Below are positions 9,195 through 17,384 of a stretch of DNA of 59,198 bases, in pieces. Within the stretch, counting starts at the first letter, position 1; each line of letters starts with the position of its first letter. The notes beneath the pieces are model-generated. The model saw nothing but the letters and a program-made list of their open reading frames with translations. It ran no database searches and was not told the origin of the DNA. Position numbers and translations under genes: made by a program. Where the stretch lies: the NCBI GenBank assembly GCA_022763285.1, contig JALEHB010000157.1, positions 1 through 59,198 on the forward strand, in the 5' to 3' direction. The DNA comes from Pseudomonadales bacterium (GTDB taxonomy: Bacteria > Pseudomonadota > Gammaproteobacteria > Pseudomonadales > Pseudohongiellaceae).

Positions 9195-9761
9195 ATGCTG
9201 TTAACGCCAAGGATTAGCTCTGGAATTCATAGACTTGCCCTGACCGGCCTGATCATGGCCGGGCTTGCAGCTTGCGCCACCACACCGATCAGCCTGATGG
9301 ATTCCAGGCCCGGCCAAAGCCTGGCCAGAGGAGAATCTGCGCAGATGCACTTTTTTACCAACATCAGTGATTTCGATACCGGCGTACAGCTTGCCGCAGG
9401 CGCTCGTTATTCACTGCATATCCGCTTGCTGAGCAACTGGACCGATGGTTCGATTACAGAAAATGAATCTGGCCTGGATATCGATGAGCGGGGCTTCGCC
9501 AACAGCCAGATGGCCTGGCCCTGGTTGCGACATTTGCGCCGCTCCGGCAATCATCAGTGGTTCGAATTGATGCTTTACCAACCCCGCTGTGCCGGTGAAA
9601 GCCTGGCCGGGATCAGCGATCTGGAATTCGATGAAAGTAGTAGCAGTTATTATTTCGTCGCTAACTGTGACGGCAAACTGGCCCTGTTTGTCAACGACAG
9701 CTATGTTACTTACGCGAATAATGCAGGATACGCGAACATCGCCTTGTCCAGGGTGGAATGA
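9195..9761 (+). CDS. Lipoprotein with a LecA (PA-IL)-like C-terminal signature
   Basis: A 188-residue protein with a lipoprotein signal ending in LAAC. GGAG lies 8 bp before the ATG at 9195. The mature part is beta-rich, with a DTGVQLAAGARYSLHI strand early and LFVNDSYVTYANNAGYANIAL at the end. The final pattern, ND followed by Y.NN.G, resembles the calcium/galactose-binding end of Pseudomonas lectin PA-IL. That resemblance is my inference from motif shape. Two cysteines near 135 and 158 could pair. It may be a surface carbohydrate-binding lipoprotein; function unproven. Confidence 0.65.
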   Translation: MLLTPRISSGIHRLALTGLIMAGLAACATTPISLMDSRPGQSLARGESAQMHFFTNISDFDTGVQLAAGARYSLHIRLLSNWTDGSITENESGLDIDERGFANSQMAWPWLRHLRRSGNHQWFELMLYQPRCAGESLAGISDLEFDESSSSYYFVANCDGKLALFVNDSYVTYANNAGYANIALSRVE

Positions 9762-9793
9762 TTGCCGTCACTCCCTTCAAAAAGGAGTGACCC

Positions 9794-10225
9794 ATGCATA
9801 CAGTACAGCAAATACTCGCCCAAAAATCCGTCACCGACGTCTGGTCGGTGCGGCCTGATGCCACAGTTTTCGAAGCCATTCAAATGATGGCTGACCGCCA
9901 TGTCGGCGCCTTGCTGGTCATTGAAGGCAAGGAACTGCGCGGCATCATCTCGGAACGGGACTACGCCCGGGAAGTGATCCTCAAGGGGCGTGCCTCGAAG
10001 GACACTTTGGTAGGACAGATCATGTCCACTCCTGTGATTACCGTTTCCTCCACCGACCTGGTCAGAGATTCCCTGAGCCTGATGACCAATAATCACATTC
10101 GCCATTTGCCGGTCGTTGATCAGGACCAGATTATCGGCATTGTCTCTATTGGTGATCTGGTGAAAGACGTGATCGATGACCAGCAAAGCACCATCGAACA
10201 ACTGGAAAACTATATCCGCAGCTAA
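9794..10225 (+). CDS. CBS domain pair protein
   Basis: A 143-residue cytosolic protein made of two CBS domains (about residues 8-62 and 74-128), a Bateman module that normally senses adenine nucleotides. Each copy shows the expected hydrophobic pattern: HVGALLVIEGKELRGIISERD in the first and HIRHLPVVDQDQIIGIVSIGDLV in the second. An AGGAG site precedes the ATG. Its stop overlaps the convergent ModF-like gene by 4 bp. The regulated partner is not evident. Confidence 0.92.
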   Translation: MHTVQQILAQKSVTDVWSVRPDATVFEAIQMMADRHVGALLVIEGKELRGIISERDYAREVILKGRASKDTLVGQIMSTPVITVSSTDLVRDSLSLMTNNHIRHLPVVDQDQIIGIVSIGDLVKDVIDDQQSTIEQLENYIRS

Positions 10226-11718
10226 AGTAGCTGCTGCAGGGTATGGACGCCGCCGGCTGCGGGCACGAAGCGGTAGTGCCTGTTGATGCAGGCGGGTTGC
10301 TCACCGGCCACATGACTGACATAGAGCAATTGTGTCAGGCATTGCCCGGCAATCTGGTCCAGCAAAGCGAGAACTGCGCGGCGATGATAGTCATCCAGTC
10401 CCACACAGGGCTCATCGAGTATGAGGATCCGCGGCTGCTTCACCATGGCCCGCGCCAACAATACCAGCCGCTGTTGGCCAAATGACAATTCATGGTAGTA
10501 GGCAGCTGCAGAGTCCTCAAGATCCATGACCTGCAACCATGCCAGTGCCTTCTCCCGTTCCAGGGCGCCACTGTCATCATATAATCCCACCGAATCGTAG
10601 AAACCCGACACCACCACATCCTGCACCCGCCATCCCTTCACATACTTGTTATGCAACTCATTGGAAACCACACCAAAATGAGATTTCACTTCCCAGACTG
10701 ATTCGCCGGAACCCTTGCGTCGCCCAAACAGCAGCACTTGCTGGCCGTAGGCCTGGTGATTGTCGCCATCGATCAGACTCAGGAAGGTGGATTTGCCACA
10801 GCCATTGGGGCCTTCGAATAACACATGGTCGGAAGCTGTCATCTGCCAATTGATATCTGTCAGTACCGGCTTGCCCGACCAGGCGGCGGAAACATTGTGC
10901 AATTCCAGCAGCTTGCCTTCCTGCTGTGGGCGTTCTATTTCACCGGCGCCCGGCAATACCGACGGCAGTTCCAGTTGCCGCGTCATCATGGTCCGGAATT
11001 GGGGGGATTGTCTGATTTCTTCCACCGGGCCCTGGGCAAGCAGGCGCAGGTCCTGCATCAAAAGCAGATGAGACGCATAGGGAGGAATATCCCCCTCTCG
11101 CCGATGCAGGCTGAGACTGCAAAAACGTGAATCCAGAAGCTGTTCTATGCAGTTGAGGATGTGGGCCCGGGATTCCCGGTCAATACTTTCCAGGGGCTCG
11201 TCCAGAATCAGCAAGCCGCCGGCTGCCGCCTTGACACCATACAGAGCTCGGGCCAGCAAGGCCTTGCGCACTTGCCCCGATGACAGAAAGCGAATGCCCT
11301 GCTGTCTGAATGCAGCAAGATTCAAAACCTGCAATAACTCATCCAGCAGCGTCTCATCCTGCTCCTGCCGGGTCCTGGCACTGCAAATCAGCGCTTCAAT
11401 ACTGGTGCCCTGATCAGCAGCATCGGGGCTGTATTCACTGATATCGAGGCGATTATCCCGCTCCCACAGTCGCTGCTGCTCCTCAAAGGACACCAGAAAG
11501 ATCTGCCGGCGGGGGTCAAAATCTTCGGCCCATTTGACGTAGCTGCCGGATTCGCGGCGCTTGCCCGCCAGCAAGGTAGCCAGTAGCGACTTGCCGGCCC
11601 CGTTGGGACCGAACAGACAGTAATGCTGGCCGCGTTCCAGTTCCAGATTATCGATCTTCAGCACCGCCTTGCGACCGATGCGACACAAGGCCTGGTCGAC
11701 CTGCAGCAACGCAGTCAT
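10222..11718 (-). CDS. ModF-like protein with two ABC ATPase domains
   Basis: A 498-residue cytosolic protein with two ABC nucleotide-binding domains in tandem and no membrane segments. Domain 1 has Walker A GPNGAGKS (37-44), signature LSSGQVRK and Walker B LLILDEP. Domain 2 has GPNGCGKST, LSFGQQRL and ILILDEP. The second half contains VVVSGFYDSVGLY and a C-terminal QLLYVSHVAGEQPACI segment, which match E. coli ModF (PhrA) closely in my reading. ModF is linked to molybdate metabolism but its role is poorly defined. No modABC genes are in the window. Confidence 0.85.
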   Translation of the reverse strand: MTALLQVDQALCRIGRKAVLKIDNLELERGQHYCLFGPNGAGKSLLATLLAGKRRESGSYVKWAEDFDPRRQIFLVSFEEQQRLWERDNRLDISEYSPDAADQGTSIEALICSARTRQEQDETLLDELLQVLNLAAFRQQGIRFLSSGQVRKALLARALYGVKAAAGGLLILDEPLESIDRESRAHILNCIEQLLDSRFCSLSLHRREGDIPPYASHLLLMQDLRLLAQGPVEEIRQSPQFRTMMTRQLELPSVLPGAGEIERPQQEGKLLELHNVSAAWSGKPVLTDINWQMTASDHVLFEGPNGCGKSTFLSLIDGDNHQAYGQQVLLFGRRKGSGESVWEVKSHFGVVSNELHNKYVKGWRVQDVVVSGFYDSVGLYDDSGALEREKALAWLQVMDLEDSAAAYYHELSFGQQRLVLLARAMVKQPRILILDEPCVGLDDYHRRAVLALLDQIAGQCLTQLLYVSHVAGEQPACINRHYRFVPAAGGVHTLQQLL

Positions 11719-11763
11719 ACGCCGAAAGTCCCGACTTGTAGCAAACGCAACAACATCGACCCC

Positions 11764-12588
11764 TCAGGACCGCAGGCCGAGACCACGGCTGATCCGGCGC
11801 CACAATTTGCGATGGAAGCTGTCATGTTGAGGAAGTTTGAAATCGTCCGTTTCCGGAATCCACAGTGGATCACGAAAGGTCAGCTTGTCGGCCGTGCTTT
11901 CCATGGGCGTATAGTATTTGCAGCCCTCAAAATAATAATGGGTGACCTGGGAGTGACGACTGCGGCTGGCATCCTTGCGTGGTGCACCGCCATGCAAGAG
12001 ATTGGCATGCCAGATAATGGCCTCGCCTTTTTTGGCGATGCCATATTCCGCCTCCAGCGCCTGCTCGGCGATCAGGTCCTGAATACGCTGCTCATAAACA
12101 TGGTAATTGCTGTAGCCGGGTTCCAGATCAAAATCGTGCATACCGTAATAGGGCAGCTTGTGACTGCCGGGGTAGTAAATCAGCGGGCCGTTATTGTCAT
12201 CAATATCTTCCAGTGCCACCCAGACTCCCGCCATGTAGCCAGCCGGAATGGTGGAGAAATGAATGGTGTCGGAATGGGCCAACTGTGTCGTGCCAACAGG
12301 AAAGTTCAGGGTCTGGAAGGCCAGTGCCTTGCGGCCATAAAGCTGTTCCAGCGCCTGCAGAGCCCGGCTGTTGATGGCCAGTTGCCGCACTTCATTCACT
12401 TGCTTCCAGGCATCCTGTACTCTTGCCAGGGGCAGCTCACCGTCGCGAAACTCCTGGGGATAGAGGGGATAGACCTTCTCTTTAATGGTATCCAGTACTG
12501 CTTCATCAACGCCAAGGTCGATGCGGAGTACGCCACGCTGTTCAAATTCAGCAACTTGTGAATCAGTGAGTACTGCAGGCTCGCTCAT
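11764..12588 (-). CDS. Phytanoyl-CoA dioxygenase (PhyH) family protein
   Basis: A 274-residue Fe(II)/2-oxoglutarate-dependent oxygenase. The metal triad is visible as His105 and Asp107 in LAHSDTIHF and His199 in LLHGGAP. The middle has the family's VWVALEDIDDNNGPLIYYPGSHK strand, where the substrate pocket forms. PhyH-like bacterial enzymes hydroxylate varied small molecules, and the substrate cannot be told here. It is 45 bp downstream (in its own direction) of nothing obvious and precedes the ModF-like gene on the same strand, so the two may be co-transcribed. Confidence 0.88.
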   Translation of the reverse strand: MSEPAVLTDSQVAEFEQRGVLRIDLGVDEAVLDTIKEKVYPLYPQEFRDGELPLARVQDAWKQVNEVRQLAINSRALQALEQLYGRKALAFQTLNFPVGTTQLAHSDTIHFSTIPAGYMAGVWVALEDIDDNNGPLIYYPGSHKLPYYGMHDFDLEPGYSNYHVYEQRIQDLIAEQALEAEYGIAKKGEAIIWHANLLHGGAPRKDASRSRHSQVTHYYFEGCKYYTPMESTADKLTFRDPLWIPETDDFKLPQHDSFHRKLWRRISRGLGLRS

Positions 12589-12713
12589 GATTTCGCTCTC
12601 GTCTTGAATTCCATCATCATTCCCATAAATCCCATAGTCATCCCCGGCCTTTTGCTCTGCCCGGGCTTTCCGGGCTTTCCAGCCTTTACCGGCGTCCCTG
12701 ATTTTAGCCCCTC

Positions 12714-13718
12714 TCAGGGGCGCCAGCCCAGAGCCCGTTGCATGACCTCATTCTGGCTATTGAGCATGGGGCCAATTGCTCTGCGCCAGTAGTCAGCAGT
12801 ATGCCCGCCCTCTGCCTGGCGATACTGGAACGGTACATTGTTGATCAACAGCAGGCTCATCAGTTCCCGCGTCACGGCAATCAGACTGTCCGAGGTGCCG
12901 GCATCGAGATAGATGTGGGGCATCTGGCTACGGGGTACATTATAGATAATCTGAAACGGATCATAGGCCTCGGCCTGTTCTGCCCGCAGGAAATCGATGC
13001 CTTGTGGAGTTCGCTCCTGCTGGGTGCTGAAACCGTCGATGGAGATAATGTCGGCCACAAAGGCATCGGCCTGCTGAAAATTATTGTCCTCACTGCCGGG
13101 CACCGGCGCCTGCCTGCGTTCCATGCCGCTGTGCAGCGCCCGGGCAATATCCCGGGCATGGGACAGAGCCCCGCTGCTGCTGCCCAGAGAGATAAATTTG
13201 TCCGGATGTCGCAGGCCCAGAGCCAGTGCGCCAAAGCCGCCCATGGAAAGCCCGGCGATGGCTCGCCCTTCCCGCGCGGCAATGCTGCGAAACCTGGCAT
13301 CCACAGTGGGAATCACATCATTGATGATATGGTCTTCCCAGTTATTGCGCTGGCCGCCATCACTGCGGGCATAATTGATGTACCAGCTATTGCCGGCATC
13401 GGGCATGACCAGAATCAGTTCGTCCACCTGCCGGGCATACCAGGCCGCCGCCAGATTGCGGCCCCAGACCGTATAATTCTGCATATAGCCGTGCAACAGG
13501 TAGAGCACCGGATAGTCCTGTTCACTGTCCCCATAGCCCGGTGGCAGAATCACATCAAATTTCATGTTGCGCCCTACCGCCGGGCTGAAAAATTCCACCG
13601 TTTGCAGGCCTTCGGGCAAGGAAGTCGGGGCCGGGCCCGGAATCAGGTCCTGCCCCTGTGCCGACAGCCAGGGCAACTGCAGCAGCAATAACAGGATGCT
13701 CATCAGTATTTTGCTCAT
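12714..13718 (-). CDS. Exported esterase D/Fes-type alpha/beta hydrolase
   Basis: A 334-residue secreted esterase. Starting at the ATG at 13718 gives a clean signal peptide (MSKILMSILLLLLQLPWLSAQG). The nucleophile elbow is IAGLSMGGFGAL, the acid is probably in LDAGTSDSL, and the base is the His of EGGHTADYW. FDVILPPGYG followed by PVLYLLHGY near 80 is typical of the putative-esterase family (esterase D, feruloyl and mycolyl-type relatives). The substrate is unknown. It is divergent from the small cytochrome c gene. Confidence 0.88.
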   Translation of the reverse strand: MSKILMSILLLLLQLPWLSAQGQDLIPGPAPTSLPEGLQTVEFFSPAVGRNMKFDVILPPGYGDSEQDYPVLYLLHGYMQNYTVWGRNLAAAWYARQVDELILVMPDAGNSWYINYARSDGGQRNNWEDHIINDVIPTVDARFRSIAAREGRAIAGLSMGGFGALALGLRHPDKFISLGSSSGALSHARDIARALHSGMERRQAPVPGSEDNNFQQADAFVADIISIDGFSTQQERTPQGIDFLRAEQAEAYDPFQIIYNVPRSQMPHIYLDAGTSDSLIAVTRELMSLLLINNVPFQYRQAEGGHTADYWRRAIGPMLNSQNEVMQRALGWRP

Positions 13719-13815
13719 GGACAGATGGTAGCAATCACCGGCCTGAATGTAATCGTCGCCGCGTGTCTGCTGATCTGACTCTCTGCTAACATAGACCATC
13801 GATGAGGAGAATCTG

Positions 13816-14166
13816 ATGCCCGGATCTGTCAAAGCCTTGCTGCTCTGTTTACCCTGTCTGCTGTGTGCCAGCATCAGCCTGGCGCAGGAAGACGGACGGC
13901 AGCTGTTTTTGGACAATTGCGCCGAATGCCATCAAAGCGATGGCCAGGGCCTCGATAATATCTACCCTGCCCTGGCCGGCAACGAAACTGTGCTGGGCAG
14001 TGGTGCCGATGTGGCCCTGGTGCTGAGAATCGGCCGGGGTGAAATGCCCTCCTTCAAGGATGCCCTGAGCTTTGCGGAAATGGCGGCAATCATCAATTAT
14101 GTGCGCAATAGCTGGGGTAATAGCGGCGCCGAGATATCAGCCGAGGAGGTCGGGAAACTGTTTTGA
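13816..14166 (+). CDS. Small periplasmic class I cytochrome c
   Basis: A 116-residue protein with a signal peptide ending SLAQ and one heme-binding motif CAECH at residues 35-39. The probable distal Met is in RGEMPSF near 76. This is the usual layout of a monoheme class I cytochrome used as an electron carrier for an exported dehydrogenase or oxidase. GAGGAG lies 7 bp before the ATG. It stands alone, so its redox partner is not evident from neighbours. Confidence 0.92.
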   Translation: MPGSVKALLLCLPCLLCASISLAQEDGRQLFLDNCAECHQSDGQGLDNIYPALAGNETVLGSGADVALVLRIGRGEMPSFKDALSFAEMAAIINYVRNSWGNSGAEISAEEVGKLF

Positions 14167-14191
14167 GCCATGAGCGAATCACGGACAAAAA

Positions 14192-14219
14192 AAGACCCGG
14201 CACAAAAGTACCGGGTCTT
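14192..14219 (-). terminator. Rho-independent terminator, minus strand
   Basis: AAGACCCGG and CCGGGTCTT arms form a long stem around an ACAAAAGT loop. Read on the minus strand it runs into seven T residues, so it serves transcripts coming from the SDR gene side. On the plus strand there is no proper T run after it, though it may still slow readthrough from the cytochrome c gene. Confidence 0.85.
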
Positions 14220-14312
14220 AACAAAGCTACTTAGCCCGGTTAAGAATTAAGTAGCACCCACAGTGAAGGTAAAGGCTTGCAGTGCTGATCAGCCTTGCGA
14301 CCTGGTGCTACT
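14192..14312 (-). ncRNA. Candidate structured RNA or 3' UTR element
   Basis: Between the SDR stop (14378) and the terminator, the minus strand contains several exact inverted repeats. Arms 14304-14312 and 14250-14258 (GGTGCTACT type, 9 bp) enclose arms 14291-14296 and 14272-14277 (AAGGCT/AGCCTT). Arms 14248-14255 and 14226-14233 (GCTACTTA/TAAGTAGC, 8 bp) share bases with the first pair, so the two folds exclude each other. The terminator follows directly. This could be a small RNA, a 3' UTR-derived RNA or an attenuator-like switch. I could not identify a promoter or a known family. Confidence 0.35.
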
Positions 14313-14377
14313 GTATACAGGCAGTGTTGCGAGAGTCTTGCAGCTTGGTGAAAGTTCTGTGACAGCCAGGCGCGCCA

Positions 14378-15172
14378 TCAACTGCGCAAGTAGGACGCGC
14401 CATTGACATCGATGATGGTGCCGGTTGAAAACTCCGCCCCCTTTGAAGCCAGAAACAACACTGCATGGGCCACCTCCTGAGGTTCCGCGACCCGGTTAAA
14501 CGGGCTCTGGGCGCGGATAGCATCGCCATCGGGGCCAGACAGCAGCTCTGCCGCCAGTTCAGTATTCACAAAGCCCGGTGCTACCGCCGCCACGAAAACC
14601 TTATGGGGAGCCAGGGCCACGGCCAGTGACTGGGTCAGGGAATTGAGGCCGGCCTTGCTGGCACCGTAGGCGGGCTTGCCCGGCTCACCCCGAAAAGCAC
14701 CCCGGGAGCTAATATTGATGATGCGGCCACCGCCATGGGCCATCATATGCCGGGCAGCACAAAAACAGATATTGGCCGGGCCCACAAGATTGGTTGCCAG
14801 GGTCGACTGCCAGGCCTGCTGCCACTGCTCATAGCTGGAAGACTGGGGTGGATGGTAGGCCCCGATTCCGGCATTGTTAACCACGATATCCAGGCCACCC
14901 AGTTTTTCGATTGCCTCGTTTATTGCTGTCTCCACTGCCCCGGCGTCGGCCACATCTGCCTGTATTAAACTATGACCATCGCCAGGCAGCGTCGCCAGGG
15001 CCTGCTCGGCTGCCTCCCGGTTTTGCCGAAACAGCATGGCGACGGTAGCGCCCTGGCAGGCAAAGGCGGTGGAAACCGCCAGACCAATACCCCGACTGCC
15101 GCCGGTGACCAGAACCCTGTTGTTTTTAAAGCTGTTATTAAAGCTGTTGTTGGAACTGTTACTGCAATCCAT
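14378..15172 (-). CDS. Short-chain dehydrogenase/reductase (FabG-like)
   Basis: A 264-residue classical SDR. The cofactor motif TGGSRGIG is at residues 23-30, NNAG near 96, and the catalytic residues are Ser in NISSRGAF and Tyr/Lys in YGASK. The C-terminal TIIDVNGA is typical of 3-oxoacyl-ACP reductase FabG relatives. The N terminus is an odd Asn/Ser-rich stretch ([12 protein letters not shown]), encoded by a short direct repeat, ahead of the fold. AGGAAGGA precedes the ATG. It lies 29 bp downstream of the GAPDH gene on the same strand and is probably co-transcribed. Confidence 0.9.
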   Translation of the reverse strand: MDCSNSSNNSFNNSFKNNRVLVTGGSRGIGLAVSTAFACQGATVAMLFRQNREAAEQALATLPGDGHSLIQADVADAGAVETAINEAIEKLGGLDIVVNNAGIGAYHPPQSSSYEQWQQAWQSTLATNLVGPANICFCAARHMMAHGGGRIINISSRGAFRGEPGKPAYGASKAGLNSLTQSLAVALAPHKVFVAAVAPGFVNTELAAELLSGPDGDAIRAQSPFNRVAEPQEVAHAVLFLASKGAEFSTGTIIDVNGASYLRS

Positions 15173-15201
15173 TTTCCTTCCTGCTCAGGGCAGACCAGGC
15201 A

Positions 15202-16221
15202 CTATTTCCCGAGGCCATCCATTTCTGCCAGTCGGCCTATGAGTTCTTCCACCCGGGTACTGTATCCCCATTCATTGTCATACCAGCTCACCACTTTCAC
15301 CATGCGTTTCTCCAGCACCTGGGTTAGCTGTGAATCAAAGATGCTGGAATGGCTATTGCCGATTATATCGCTGCTGACGATGGCCTCATCGGTATATTGC
15401 AAAATACCTTTCAAGGGGCCTGCTGCGGCCTCCCGCATGGCATTATTGATCATCTCGATATCACAGTCCCGCTCTGTCTCGATGGTGAGGTCAACCAGGC
15501 TGCCGTCGGGTACCGGCACCCGCATGGCCAGACCATCCAGCTTGCCCGCCAGTTCCGGCAATACCAGGCCAATGGCCCGCGCGGCACCGGTGGACGTGGG
15601 TACAATATTGGAAGCGGCATTGCGGGAGCGGCGTTTGTCCTTGTGGGGGGAATCAATCAGGCGCTGATCCGACGTATAGGCATGTACCGTGGTCAGCAAT
15701 CCACGTTTGACCCCCACCGCCTCATGCAAAACCTTGACCAGTGGCGCGGCGCAGTTGGTGGTACAACTGGCATTGCTGATAATGCGGGCTTCGGGGGTCA
15801 GGACATGATCATTGACACCACTGACCAGGGTTGCCTCAAGAGGGTCCTTGCTGGGCACGGTCAGAATCACCCGGCTGGCTCCGGCCTCCAGGTGCAGATT
15901 GATTTCATCCAGCTTGCGAAACACGCCGGAGCTTTCGATCACATAGTCAACGCCCAGCTCCTGCCAGGGCAGCCTGGCAGGATCGCGCTCCTGCAGCACC
16001 CGAAAGCGATCGCCGGCGATGGTCATACTGTTCTGATCCACCGTGACTTCGCCAGGGAAGGTGCCATGAATACTGTCGTACTTGAAGGCATAGGCAAGCT
16101 GATCGGCGCTGGCAAGATCGTTCACTGCCACCACATCATAATGCTGATGCAGCTTGGCAATACGCATGATGGTTCGACCGATGCGGCCGAAGCCATTGAT
16201 AGCAATGCGGGGTTTGGCCAT
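15202..16221 (-). CDS. gap: Glyceraldehyde-3-phosphate dehydrogenase, type I
   Basis: A 339-residue NAD-dependent GAPDH of glycolysis/gluconeogenesis. INGFGRIGR (8-16) begins the Rossmann fold and Asp35 in AVNDLAS indicates NAD preference. The active-site Cys153 is in SNASCTTNCAAP, and the partner His is in TVHAYTSDQ. The S-loop (PHKDKRRSRNAASNIVPTSTGA) and the C-terminal SWYDNEWGYS fit GAPDH better than erythrose-4-phosphate dehydrogenase (Epd), though Epd is a close relative. AGGAG lies upstream of the ATG. Confidence 0.92.
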   Translation of the reverse strand: MAKPRIAINGFGRIGRTIMRIAKLHQHYDVVAVNDLASADQLAYAFKYDSIHGTFPGEVTVDQNSMTIAGDRFRVLQERDPARLPWQELGVDYVIESSGVFRKLDEINLHLEAGASRVILTVPSKDPLEATLVSGVNDHVLTPEARIISNASCTTNCAAPLVKVLHEAVGVKRGLLTTVHAYTSDQRLIDSPHKDKRRSRNAASNIVPTSTGAARAIGLVLPELAGKLDGLAMRVPVPDGSLVDLTIETERDCDIEMINNAMREAAAGPLKGILQYTDEAIVSSDIIGNSHSSIFDSQLTQVLEKRMVKVVSWYDNEWGYSTRVEELIGRLAEMDGLGK

Positions 16222-16376
16222 ATGTGGATACTCCTGCTTACTGAATTAAACGGCAGACTGCTCAAAGGCTGGCGCGCTTAACTGGCCATCATTCGGCCAT
16301 TCAGCCTGCCACAATCTGTGCACAATGCTAGAATAGTCGTGTTTCACAAGCTCTGACAATCGCTGGAAATTCAGCC

Positions 16377-17312
16377 ATGCCCCTGCACCCCCAACTCAAA
16401 GCCTATCTGCAAACCATGGAAGAGATGGACATTCCGCCTCTGGAGACTGTGGATGTGGCCACGGCCCGGGCCATGTACGAAAAGGGTGCAGCGCAGACCG
16501 CTGGCGATACCATTGCCCTGCACAGGGTGGAAGACATCAGTATTCCGGGCCCTGCCGGTGAATTACGGGCCAGGCTTTACCGGCCAGGACCGGAGAAGCA
16601 ATTACCGGTTCTGGTCTATTTCCATGGCGGCGGCTTCACAATTGGTTCAATCGAAAGCCATGACAGTGTCTGCCGCGCCCTCAGCAAGGAGGCGCACTGC
16701 CTGGTGGTCTCAGTGGACTATCGACTGGCACCCGAACACAAATACCCGGCGGCGGTGGAAGACGCCTGGGCCGCCTGTTGCTGGGTGGTAAACGAGGCCG
16801 AAAAACTGGGAGCAGACCCGGACCGTGTGGCTGTCGGCGGCGACAGCGCCGGCGGCAACCTGGCCGCCGTAGTCTGCCTGATGGCCAGGGATGCAGGGGA
16901 TCTGAACCTTGCCTGTCAGCTACTGATCTATCCTGGCACCGACATGAGCTGCAGCCTGCCTTCCCATGAAACCTTTGCCGAAGGCTATCGCCTCACCCGC
17001 AATCTGATCATCTGGTTCTATGAGGCCTATTTCCAGCGCGATGACGATGTCACCGAATGGCAGGCCTCGCCGCTCAATGCCCGCAGCTTTGCCGATTTGC
17101 CGCCGGCCTTCATCCTGTCTGCCGGCTATGACCCGCTACAGGATGAAAACAAATCCTATGCCTATAAACTGGAGGGTGCCGGAGTCGCGGTGAAATACTC
17201 CCACTACCCGGACATGATTCACGGTTTTTATACCATGCCGGGCATCCTCGACCGGGCCAGGGAAGCTCTGTCCGAGTCCGCTGCGGCCCTGCGCGAGGCC
17301 TTTGCCCGCTAG
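16377..17312 (+). CDS. HSL-type alpha/beta hydrolase (esterase/lipase)
   Basis: A 311-residue cytosolic esterase of the hormone-sensitive lipase (alpha/beta hydrolase fold-3, bacterial family IV) group. The oxyanion motif HGGGF is at 83-87, the nucleophile Ser157 is in GGDSAGGN, the acid is probably in SAGYDPLQDE, and the base is the His of DMIHGF. There is no signal peptide. Such enzymes hydrolyse short acyl esters; the natural substrate is unknown. It is divergent from GAPDH. Confidence 0.9.
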   Translation: MPLHPQLKAYLQTMEEMDIPPLETVDVATARAMYEKGAAQTAGDTIALHRVEDISIPGPAGELRARLYRPGPEKQLPVLVYFHGGGFTIGSIESHDSVCRALSKEAHCLVVSVDYRLAPEHKYPAAVEDAWAACCWVVNEAEKLGADPDRVAVGGDSAGGNLAAVVCLMARDAGDLNLACQLLIYPGTDMSCSLPSHETFAEGYRLTRNLIIWFYEAYFQRDDDVTEWQASPLNARSFADLPPAFILSAGYDPLQDENKSYAYKLEGAGVAVKYSHYPDMIHGFYTMPGILDRAREALSESAAALREAFAR

Positions 17313-17317
17313 GCCAT

Positions 17318-17331
17318 TGTGACTTGTCACA
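17318..17331. promoter_or_regulatory. 14-bp perfect palindrome, possible operator
   Basis: TGTGACTTGTCACA lies 6 bp after the esterase stop and 54 bp before the metallophosphoesterase start. The half-sites look like those of CRP/FNR proteins (TGTGA/TCACA), but the spacer is 4 rather than 6 bp, so a canonical CRP site is unlikely. It could bind another dimeric regulator or be a chance palindrome. Confidence 0.25.
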
Positions 17332-17384
17332 GCGCTGTCATTGCCAACTGATAGACTGGCCTGACAGACAAACCGGGACGAAAC

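Noticed and set aside
11623-12561. Long plus-strand open frame (312 codons) opposite the PhyH oxygenase gene
   Set aside because: Its product has no recognisable domain, while the opposite strand encodes an oxygenase with an intact iron site. It is an antisense shadow.
15349-16281. Plus-strand open frame of 310 codons opposite GAPDH
   Set aside because: Antisense to a complete GAPDH gene; no motifs.
17318-17331. Canonical CRP binding site
   Set aside because: The half-sites match but the spacer is 4 bp instead of 6. It is kept only as a possible operator.
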